DNA of 5,363 nucleotides from DATDVD01 sp035290065 (lineage in GTDB: Bacteria > Pseudomonadota > Gammaproteobacteria > Coxiellales > Coxiellaceae). The notes below the pieces were generated by a model. It was given only the letters and a program-made list of their open reading frames with translations. It was not told the origin of the DNA and made no database searches. Position 1 is the stretch's first letter. Each line of letters starts with the position of its first letter. Shown one piece after another: positions 1 through 5,363 of the stretch. The position numbers and the translations under genes are program-made. The DNA is taken from NCBI GenBank assembly GCA_035290065.1, contig DATDVD010000028.1, forward strand, positions 1-5,363, given 5' to 3'.

Positions 1-660
1 TTAGATCATCCTCAAATTTTTTTACAACAATTGCGAGCCATGCTGCGTGCTAATGAGCACACCCATAATTTATCCATTTTATTGCCGATGATCAGTTCAG
101 TAGGAGAGCTTGAAGCTTCTTTGCGATTTATTAATCAAGCAGTAGAAGAGTTGCGTGAGGAAGGACATACCATTGAAAAACCGCCCGTGGGATTAATGGT
201 TGAAGTGCCCGCTGCGGTGTATCAGGCGTATGAATTAGCAAAACGCGCGAATTTTATTTCGGTAGGCAGCAATGATTTGATTCAATATTTATTAGCGGTT
301 GATCGCAATAATCCGCGCGTAGCCGATTTGTACGATGGATTACATCCTGCCGTGTTGCGTGCATTAAAACAAGTGGTGGACGGCGGTCATCGTGCCAAAG
401 TGCGCGTGAGTATTTGCGGTGAATTAGCCGGAGATCCCTTAGCTGCTATTTTATTATTGGCGATGGGCTATGATTCGCTAAGCATGAATGCGCGCGTATT
501 GCCGCGAATTAAATGGGTGTTGCGACAATTTACGCTGGAAAAAGCCAAGACATTATTAGAAGAAGTGTTGGGAATGGATGAGCCTCGTGAAATTCGCTGC
601 CATATGGAAATGGCATTAGAAGAGCAAGGCTTAGGTGGTTTGATTCGAGCGGGAAAATAA
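1..660 (+). CDS. ptsP: PTS Enzyme I-Ntr (PtsP), C-terminal part, 5' end outside window
   Basis: This is the last 219 residues of the phosphoenolpyruvate-protein phosphotransferase of the nitrogen PTS. The cytosolic enzyme takes phosphate from PEP and passes it to NPr and then EIIA-Ntr, a regulatory rather than sugar-transport relay. The open frame runs in from base 1, so the TTG at 31 is internal and not a start. The visible part is the PEP-binding TIM-barrel: MVEVPAAV (residues 63-73 of the fragment, Glu68), FISVGSNDLIQYLLAVDRNN (Asn91, Asp92) and SICGELAGDP with Cys139 (codon 415-417). The spacing of Glu68, Asp92 and Cys139 equals that of Glu431, Asp455 and Cys502 in E. coli Enzyme I, so the active site appears complete. 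LLAVDRNN, LSMNAR and the ending GLGGLIRAGK resemble PtsP more than sugar-PTS PtsI. The N-terminal GAF and His domains are not in the window. lgt follows after 2 bp. Confidence 0.95.
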   Translation, partial: LDHPQIFLQQLRAMLRANEHTHNLSILLPMISSVGELEASLRFINQAVEELREEGHTIEKPPVGLMVEVPAAVYQAYELAKRANFISVGSNDLIQYLLAVDRNNPRVADLYDGLHPAVLRALKQVVDGGHRAKVRVSICGELAGDPLAAILLLAMGYDSLSMNARVLPRIKWVLRQFTLEKAKTLLEEVLGMDEPREIRCHMEMALEEQGLGGLIRAGK

Positions 661-662
661 AT

Positions 663-1451
663 ATGATTGAGTATCCGCAGTTTAATCCGGTTGCCTTTCA
701 AGTAGGGCCTTTGAAAGTACATTGGTATGGATTAATGTATTTAGTAGGATTTGTCGCGGCGTGGTTATTAGGCACGTGGCGTGCTAAACGTCCGAATTCG
801 GGTTGGACTCAAGAACAGGTCAGTGATTTAATTTTTTATGGGGCGATGGGTGCCGTACTCGGCGGACGATTGGGGTACGTGATATTTTATAATTTTTCGT
901 TTTATCTTCATTCACCCATCGATATCGTTAAAATTTGGGATGGCGGTATGTCATTTCATGGGGGTTTAATCGGCGCCATTATTGCCTTTGTTTTTTTTGC
1001 ACGCCACACGCATAAAAATTTTTTCACAGTGCTCGATTTTGTAGGTCCCCTGGTGCCACCGGGTTTGGCTGCCGGACGTCTCGGTAATTTTATTAATGGA
1101 GAATTGTGGGGACGTATCACGGATAGGCCGTGGGGAATGGTATTTCCCTCCGGAGGGCTTGCTCCTCGCCATCCTTCTCAACTGTATGAGTGTTTTTTGG
1201 AAGGCATTGTGTTATTTGTGGTGCTGTGGTGGTTCTCCGCCAAGCCTAAACCGCGGGGCGCTGTCACAGGATTATTTTTAGTGGTTTACGCGATGTTTCG
1301 ATTTCTTGTAGAATTTGTGCGACAGCCGGATGCCCAACTCGGTTTTGTGGCATGGGGGTGGATGACTCAAGGGCAATGGCTTTCTTTGCCCATGGGCGTC
1401 CTAGGAGTAATCGTATTAGTGTGGGCTTATCACCATAAGGAAATGTTATGA
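663..1451 (+). CDS. lgt: Prolipoprotein diacylglyceryl transferase
   Basis: Inner-membrane enzyme that moves diacylglycerol from phosphatidylglycerol to the lipobox cysteine of prolipoproteins, the first step of lipoprotein maturation. The 262-residue product is within the family range, somewhat shorter than the E. coli enzyme. The start is supported by the family-typical opening (PQFNPVAFQVGPLKVHWYGLMY). Conserved features seen are SFHGGLIGA with His99 (E. coli His103 equivalent), the Lgt signature GRLGNFINGELWGR at 138-151 with Arg139 and Asn142 (Arg143 and Asn146 equivalents), HPSQLYE at 170-176, and MFRFLVEFVRQPD at 211-223, whose Arg213 probably matches E. coli Arg239. About seven hydrophobic segments are visible. 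It lies 2 bp after ptsP, and its TGA overlaps the next start as ATGA, which suggests co-transcription and translational coupling. The ribosome site is weak (ggga around 651-654), consistent with read-through coupling from ptsP. Confidence 0.97.
   Translation: MIEYPQFNPVAFQVGPLKVHWYGLMYLVGFVAAWLLGTWRAKRPNSGWTQEQVSDLIFYGAMGAVLGGRLGYVIFYNFSFYLHSPIDIVKIWDGGMSFHGGLIGAIIAFVFFARHTHKNFFTVLDFVGPLVPPGLAAGRLGNFINGELWGRITDRPWGMVFPSGGLAPRHPSQLYECFLEGIVLFVVLWWFSAKPKPRGAVTGLFLVVYAMFRFLVEFVRQPDAQLGFVAWGWMTQGQWLSLPMGVLGVIVLVWAYHHKEML
1437..1442 (+). promoter_or_regulatory. Ribosome binding site of the small membrane protein
   Basis: AAGGAA lies inside the last codons of lgt, five bases before the ATG at 1448. 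It is one of the best Shine-Dalgarno matches in the operon and is the main sequence evidence, besides the overlaps, that the 120-residue frame is translated. Confidence 0.7.
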
Positions 1452-1810
1452 TTAAACAAGTGATTGGACTAATTGGCGCTTCTGTAGTAGCGATTATTTT
1501 TAAAACTGAAATAGGACAGATGATGCACGTACTGGTCAATGTGCACGATCATTTATTGTCGTTTGTAAGTGTGGTGTTTGCGAATGATAAAACCGGGATG
1601 TTGGTTCAACATACGATAGCCCTGTTTTTAATTCCGTTTTTAGTAGGTGTCGTGTTATCTATTATTTATGGCATTATTCGACGCACCAAAATGCCCTATG
1701 TGGCGCATATTGTGTGGGTTATTTGGATTGTATTGGTGACTTTGTTAGTGATTCAGCAAACCTCCGTTGTGGTGCCGACAGCCTCTACGATGAATAGTGA
1801 AGTGAGTTAA
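1448..1810 (+). CDS. Small three-helix inner-membrane protein of unknown function
   Basis: I do not recognise the family of this 120-residue protein. Three hydrophobic stretches are visible: about 3-18, 52-77 and 84-103. Lys3 and the RRTK cluster at 78-81 suggest, by the positive-inside rule, a cytosolic N-terminus, a periplasmic loop at about 20-51 that contains a second moderately hydrophobic patch (27-45), a short cytosolic turn, and a Ser/Thr/Val-rich periplasmic C-terminus. There is no lipobox, no clear signal-peptidase site and no catalytic motif. The gene is real by context: its ATG overlaps the lgt stop (ATGA), it has a good AAGGAA site, and its TAA overlaps the thyA start (TAATG). 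Being coupled on both sides, it is likely made in step with Lgt and ThyA. A role with the lipoprotein enzyme or in the envelope is only a guess from position. Confidence 0.82.
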   Translation: MIKQVIGLIGASVVAIIFKTEIGQMMHVLVNVHDHLLSFVSVVFANDKTGMLVQHTIALFLIPFLVGVVLSIIYGIIRRTKMPYVAHIVWVIWIVLVTLLVIQQTSVVVPTASTMNSEVS

Positions 1811-2604
1811 TGGAACAGTATTTAAATTTTCTCCGCCACATTCTAGATAACGGAACAGTCAAAACGGATCGCACCGGTACGGGCACGATCAGTACCTTTA
1901 GTTACGAGATGCGGTTTGATTTATCGCAAGGTTTTCCGTTAGTCACGACAAAAAAATTGCATATTAAAAGTATTGTGCACGAACTGTTATGGTTTTTGCG
2001 AGGCGATACGAATATTCAGTATTTAAACGAGCGCGGTGTTTCGATTTGGAACAAATGGGCGGATGAAAACGGAGATTTGGGACCCGTCTATGGTAAACAA
2101 TGGCGCCGATGGGAGTGCAGAGATGGACGCACCCTCGATCAAATCAGTGAAGTGATTGAGGCGATTAGAACTAACCCGGATTCTCGGCGTTTAATTGTCA
2201 GTGCGTGGAATGTAGGAGAGCTCTCTAAAATGGCGTTGCCTCCCTGTCATCTCTTGTTCCAATTTTTTGTGGCGAATGGAAAATTGTCGTGCAAATTAAC
2301 GCAACGTTCTGCCGATGCTTTTTTAGGAGTGCCATTTAATATTGCTTCCTATGCATGGCTCACTCACATGATCGCGCAACAAACCGATTTACAAGTGGGA
2401 GAATTTATTTGGTCAGGCGGTGATTGTCATATTTATTCCAATCACTTAGAGCAAGTGCACACGCAATTAGCGCGTACGCCTTCGGCATTACCGGTATTGC
2501 AAATCAAACGAAAACCTGCGAGTATTTTCGAGTATGTATTGGAAGATTTCGAAATGAGTAATTACACACCGCATCCTCCTATCAAAGCAGAGGTAGCGGT
2601 CTAA
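1810..2604 (+). CDS. thyA: Thymidylate synthase
   Basis: Cytosolic enzyme that methylates dUMP to dTMP with 5,10-methylenetetrahydrofolate, giving dihydrofolate; the de novo source of thymine for DNA. The 264 residues equal the E. coli ThyA length, and residue numbers match directly: Arg21, nucleophile Cys146 in LPPCHLLFQF, Arg126-Arg127 for phosphate binding, Asp169 and Asn177 in SADAFLGVPFNIAS, and His207 and Tyr209 in DCHIYSNH. The C-terminus PIKAEVAV corresponds to the mobile tail that closes over the cofactor. All key residues are present, so the enzyme should be active. The start is fixed by the family N-terminus (MEQYLNFLRHIL) and overlaps the previous stop by one base. Only a weak purine-rich ribosome site precedes it, which fits translational coupling. 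The lgt-thyA neighbourhood is known from enteric bacteria, here with one extra small gene between. Confidence 0.98.
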   Translation: MEQYLNFLRHILDNGTVKTDRTGTGTISTFSYEMRFDLSQGFPLVTTKKLHIKSIVHELLWFLRGDTNIQYLNERGVSIWNKWADENGDLGPVYGKQWRRWECRDGRTLDQISEVIEAIRTNPDSRRLIVSAWNVGELSKMALPPCHLLFQFFVANGKLSCKLTQRSADAFLGVPFNIASYAWLTHMIAQQTDLQVGEFIWSGGDCHIYSNHLEQVHTQLARTPSALPVLQIKRKPASIFEYVLEDFEMSNYTPHPPIKAEVAV

Positions 2605-2608
2605 GAGG
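2603..2608 (+). promoter_or_regulatory. Ribosome binding site of the coiled-coil protein
   Basis: AAGAGG overlaps the thyA stop codon and sits eight bases before the ATG at 2617. It supports that ATG as the start and suggests that ribosomes ending thyA can reload here. No separate promoter could be recognised in the 12-bp gap; one inside the 3' end of thyA cannot be ruled out. Confidence 0.6.
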
Positions 2609-2616
2609 CGAATATA

Positions 2617-4521
2617 ATGTCCAGACCTACTATCAGCGGGAGCGGAGCTCCCACTGAATCTGGACAAGGAAGTTCACGTTTTCCACTAGGCCCCCCTTCG
2701 TTGGCAGCTTCATCCGAAAGTGTTCATCGTCGAGCGTCGGGTTTGGCTGGAAAAGGGCGACGAAGAGAGGGGGCGCTTAAACCGGTAGTAACTTTAGAGG
2801 ACTTGAGAGAGGATCCGCAATGGTCAGGAGTTCTCGAGGCCCTAGACGAGCTTAATCGTTCTCGTCGTTCCGGTATGAATTTGTTAATGAGAGAAATGGA
2901 TCAGCCTTTGGCGCTTGGCCATGAAGCTGCTAAATTTGTTCCAGCCTCAGAATTAGAGGCTCTAGCCACTGAACTGGAAGCGCTCAGGTCTGTCGTGGAA
3001 GGTGCACGAAACGAATCTCAGCAAGCCGCGGGTGAATTAAGAGAAGCGGGAGCTCTATGGGAAGCAGAACGAGCCAGCTTGATGGCTGCAGTCAGCGCAT
3101 CAGCAGCGGAAAGTGCCCGTCTTACTCAACAGCTAAGAGACACCGAAGCCAAAGCTGCTGCAGTACAATCTACGGTGTCTCGTTTAAGAGCAGATCAAGC
3201 GGCGTTGCGAGAAGAAATGGTGGCTCAAGTGAGAGACACTCAGGCCGCGATCCAGCAGGAGCTTGTAACGGGATTGGTCCCAACGATAGTTGCTTTACGC
3301 GAGAGACACGAACAACAATTGCGAACAGCCCTTGCAGAAGCAAGAAGCCTAAATGATGGTTTAGAAGCGACAATTGCTGCCCTAGAGCCTCGATTGGCTG
3401 CTGTTGCAGCCACGTTACAAAGTGCAGGGGAGCACGCAGCCGCTCAGCAGGAAGAGTTTCAGGCGGCACTCGCCGTTCAAACAGAAGAGCATAGAGGCGC
3501 TTTACGCGCTCGAGAGGCAGACCAGGCGGCGCGCGAGCAAGAATTTTTAACGGCATTAGCAGAAGTAAGGGAAGTAGCTTGGAAAGCCGGACACCGGCAA
3601 GGCGTTGCAGAGGCAGAGGTGGCAAAAGAAGAAGCACTGAGAAGCCCGCAACCACGACATCTAACGGTGCTTCGTATAGACTCGCGCCCCAGCAGTCTGA
3701 TGAATACACCGGTGAGCTCAGCAGATGGATCTTTGTCAGCAATAAGAGAAGCCTCCGTGTTGGATTCACCGCCAGGAAGGCGCTCTACCTTAGAACATCC
3801 GCCAGTTCTCGGGGTATCCCCTGAAAGAGCCGTTGCTTTTCCTCACATGGATATTCCTGAATTTACCCCGATTTATAATGCAGAATTGGTTCGAAGAGCC
3901 GCCGTGCAATATCATCAACGTGCCTCTCAACGAGGTGGAATGAATCGACTTTTTAATCGCCAACGTTCGTGTCTCACGGCTGAAGATTATTTAATTATTA
4001 CACAAAATTATGTGACATTGGATGAACTGGTGTTTTTATTATTTCGTGACATCGGGGATTGGCGTTCCGATTCTTTTAAGTGGTTGTTGGCGCACGAAAT
4101 GCAAGTTCCAGCACTGACCGGCTATGCTTTAATCGAGCAGGATGTAGCCCATAATAAAGCAGCGGTTGATGCTTGGTTGAGGACCGTGGTTAATCATCAT
4201 TTTGGTGTTCAACATGTTTCATCCGAGTTAGCCTGTTATTTGGACCGTTTGTTGCGCCCCATTGTGCGTTTGTACAGCAATGGTAAGCATAATAAACCCA
4301 CGAAAATCCTCAGTGCGTTAATGGCTATTTCACGACAGCCGAGTGAAACCGATGCAGAATTGTTAGCGCGGCTTAAATCCCTCGTGGCCAATGCACGCTC
4401 ACGGTTGGGCGAAATTTTGCGAAAGCCTCGTAATCCGTTGAGTTGGGGTGAAGCGCGTTCCTATGGGGAGGTTAAAGAACCTCTGACAGCCGCTATCGCA
4501 CCGCCACGGGCCGTTCGATAA
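2617..4521 (+). CDS. Large coiled-coil protein of unknown function, possible secreted effector
   Basis: I do not recognise a family for this 634-residue protein. Visible in order: a Ser/Gly/Pro-rich, basic N-terminus (1-55, with RRAS at 38-41 and GRRRE at 47-51) without signal peptide; a short helical section (58-105); a long alanine/glutamate/glutamine-rich coiled coil (about 111-341) broken by prolines 222 and 258; a Ser/Pro-rich linker (about 342-418); and a compact, probably all-helical C-terminal domain (about 419-605) rich in aromatic residues (DYLIITQNY, DIGDWRSDSFKWLL), with Cys452 and Cys540 as the only cysteines. No membrane segment or enzymatic motif is apparent. Twelve bases separate it from thyA, so it probably shares the operon transcript. 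The coil-coding half is clearly richer in G+C than the C-terminal half. Coiled coil plus disordered linkers resembles type IV effectors of intracellular Gammaproteobacteria, but a cytoskeletal or scaffold protein would look alike. The reading frame itself is secure. Confidence 0.85.
   Translation: MSRPTISGSGAPTESGQGSSRFPLGPPSLAASSESVHRRASGLAGKGRRREGALKPVVTLEDLREDPQWSGVLEALDELNRSRRSGMNLLMREMDQPLALGHEAAKFVPASELEALATELEALRSVVEGARNESQQAAGELREAGALWEAERASLMAAVSASAAESARLTQQLRDTEAKAAAVQSTVSRLRADQAALREEMVAQVRDTQAAIQQELVTGLVPTIVALRERHEQQLRTALAEARSLNDGLEATIAALEPRLAAVAATLQSAGEHAAAQQEEFQAALAVQTEEHRGALRAREADQAAREQEFLTALAEVREVAWKAGHRQGVAEAEVAKEEALRSPQPRHLTVLRIDSRPSSLMNTPVSSADGSLSAIREASVLDSPPGRRSTLEHPPVLGVSPERAVAFPHMDIPEFTPIYNAELVRRAAVQYHQRASQRGGMNRLFNRQRSCLTAEDYLIITQNYVTLDELVFLLFRDIGDWRSDSFKWLLAHEMQVPALTGYALIEQDVAHNKAAVDAWLRTVVNHHFGVQHVSSELACYLDRLLRPIVRLYSNGKHNKPTKILSALMAISRQPSETDAELLARLKSLVANARSRLGEILRKPRNPLSWGEARSYGEVKEPLTAAIAPPRAVR
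3310..3570 (+). repeat. Degenerate 12-residue repeats within the coiled coil
   Basis: Three related protein-level units occur at residues 232-243 (EQQLRTALAEAR), 278-289 (QEEFQAALAVQT) and 307-318 (EQEFLTALAEVR). They share acidic/Gln positions, then Leu or Phe, two variable residues and Ala-Leu-Ala. The DNA is diverged, so this is either old duplication or convergence on coiled-coil composition. Spacings of 46 and 29 residues are not exact heptad multiples. Confidence 0.4.
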
Positions 4522-4530
4522 ATATTTTTC

Positions 4531-4550
4531 ACCCACGACGGGGTTATTTT
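4531..4550 (+). terminator. Weak possible terminator between convergent genes
   Basis: ACCC (4531-4534) and GGGT (4541-4544) could form a four-pair hairpin around a six-base loop, followed by TATTTT. It lies directly after the coiled-coil gene and overlaps the ctpA stop codon. The stem is short and the T-run is interrupted, so it is a weak candidate for ending the plus-strand operon. For the minus strand the downstream sequence is A-rich, so it would not serve ctpA. Confidence 0.25.
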
Positions 4551-5363
4551 CGTTGCAGCACTAATATCGCTTGATAAAGCTGATAATCTTTTTTCGCTAA
4601 TGCGCGAATAGGATTTTCTAATTTTTTCGCTTTATCCGTAGCGGTATTTTTCAAATGACCCTCTAGATCCGCTTCTTCCACATTGAGATAGGGACTATTG
4701 TTTTCATCGTCCGGTAATTCCGGCACGATAATATCCGGGTTAATACCTTCGGCCTGAATTTCTCGGCCGGAGGGCGTGTAATACAACGCGGTGGTTAATT
4801 TAATTGCTTCTCCATTGGACAAGGGAATCAATGTTTGCACCGATCCTTTTCCAAACGTTTGAGTGCCTACTAATGTAGCGCGATGATAGTCTTGTAGAGC
4901 CCCGGCTACAATTTCCGCGGCAGAAGCAGAGCCTTGATTGATTAATACTACCAACGGCAGTCCATTGACGGCATCGCCCGGGGTTGCTTTTAATACAATG
5001 CTGGAATTAGGAATACGCCCTTCGGTGTAAACAATTTTATCATCGTATTGCTTTAATCGATCGGCATCTAAAAAATCATCCGCTACTTCCGCTCCAGACG
5101 TTAGTAATCCGCCGGGATTATTGCGTAAGTCCAATACCAAGCCTTTTAATTTTCCGCGCGCTTGCCGTTTTAATTTTTCAATTTCCATTAAAATAATTTT
5201 ATTCACGGGCCCTTGGAAAAAACTTAATCGCAAGTAACCAAATTGATTGGCGATTAATTGAGAAGAAACAGCTTTGATATCGATATTGGCACGTTTCACC
5301 TCGAGAATAATCGGTTTATTTTCATGGGGACGAATTAAGGTGAGTTTGACGGCAGTGCCGGGT
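4544..5363 (-). CDS. ctpA: C-terminal processing protease CtpA (S41 family), C-terminal part, 5' end outside window
   Basis: Serine protease of the CtpA/Prc family that trims or degrades proteins from their C-termini in the periplasm. The frame continues to the window edge: 21 further codons precede the GTG at 5299, beginning PGTAVKLTLIRPHENK, which is the end of the PDZ domain. The S41 core follows, with GYLRLSFFQ, the LVLDLRNNPGGLL strand-turn, NQGSASAAEIVAGALQDY and GTQTFGKGSVQ. Ser codon 4922-4924 and Lys codon 4847-4849 are 25 residues apart, as in the Ser/Lys dyad of E. coli Prc and Bacillus CtpB; a Gln four residues after the Lys matches the third CtpB active-site residue. The tail (EADLEGHLKN to DYQLYQAILVLQ) is the usual ending of short proteobacterial CtpA proteins. 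The signal peptide and most of the PDZ domain are missing from view. It converges on the coiled-coil gene with a 22-bp gap. Confidence 0.93.
   Translation of the reverse strand, partial: PGTAVKLTLIRPHENKPIILEVKRANIDIKAVSSQLIANQFGYLRLSFFQGPVNKIILMEIEKLKRQARGKLKGLVLDLRNNPGGLLTSGAEVADDFLDADRLKQYDDKIVYTEGRIPNSSIVLKATPGDAVNGLPLVVLINQGSASAAEIVAGALQDYHRATLVGTQTFGKGSVQTLIPLSNGEAIKLTTALYYTPSGREIQAEGINPDIIVPELPDDENNSPYLNVEEADLEGHLKNTATDKAKKLENPIRALAKKDYQLYQAILVLQRK

Noticed and set aside
31..33. TTG as a possible start for the first gene
   Set aside because: The ten codons before it are open and continue the conserved PtsP sequence (LDHPQIFLQQLRAMLRAN), so the gene simply enters from outside the window.
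966..1181. Minus-strand open frame inside lgt
   Set aside because: It lies opposite the conserved Lgt signature region, which fully explains the sequence.
2605..2616. Possible dedicated promoter or regulator box (for example a PmrA-type box) for the coiled-coil gene
   Set aside because: The gap is only 12 bp, and no convincing -35/-10 pair or CTTAA-type direct repeat was found by eye in the end of thyA.
3057..3356. Alternate plus-strand frame inside the coiled-coil gene
   Set aside because: Ser/Arg-rich with no recognisable fold and no ribosome site; explained as an out-of-frame shadow.
3170..3769. A 199-residue minus-strand open frame, very Leu-rich, opposite the coiled coil
   Set aside because: It is the antisense reading of Ala/Gln/Glu codons, has no ribosome site and an artificial-looking low-complexity composition. 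The plus-strand frame has coherent coiled-coil design across the same stretch.
5297..5299. GTG on the minus strand as a possible start of the protease
   Set aside because: The frame continues upstream into the end of a PDZ domain (TAVKLTLIRPHENK), so this is an internal valine codon.

Overview
The window looks like a chromosomal segment of a moderately A+T-leaning gammaproteobacterium. The gene order ptsP-lgt-(small membrane protein)-thyA matches the ptsP-lgt-thyA order of E. coli and other Gammaproteobacteria apart from one added gene. A placement among host-associated lineages such as Legionellales is only an inference. It rests on the codon style and on a long, Ala/Glu/Gln-rich coiled-coil protein of unknown family next to the housekeeping genes. 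No marker in the window settles the genus.

Layout. Positions 1-2604 hold a tight plus-strand operon. It starts with the 3' end of ptsP (nitrogen-branch phosphotransferase Enzyme I), then lgt (prolipoprotein diacylglyceryl transferase), then a 120-residue three-helix membrane protein, then thyA (thymidylate synthase). The junctions are 2 bp apart, a 4-bp ATGA overlap and a 1-bp TAATG overlap, so the genes are almost certainly co-transcribed and partly translationally coupled. Twelve bases after thyA, with a reasonable ribosome binding site, comes a 634-residue protein (2617-4521). It has a Ser/Gly-rich N-terminus, a long alanine-rich coiled coil, a Ser/Pro-rich linker and a mostly helical C-terminal domain that I do not recognise. 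On the minus strand, separated by 22 bp and convergent, is the C-terminal part of a CtpA-type S41 carboxy-terminal processing protease. Its 5' end lies beyond the window.

The known genes are intact in every catalytic residue that can be checked. ptsP, lgt, thyA and ctpA serve unrelated housekeeping tasks (regulatory phosphorelay, lipoprotein lipidation, dTMP synthesis, periplasmic proteolysis). The item worth attention is the 634-residue coiled-coil protein: it is an orphan by eye, has a two-part base composition, and has the architecture of a secreted or structural protein. I see no RNA gene, CRISPR array, insertion sequence, attachment site or origin, and no gene-free stretch over 300 bases.
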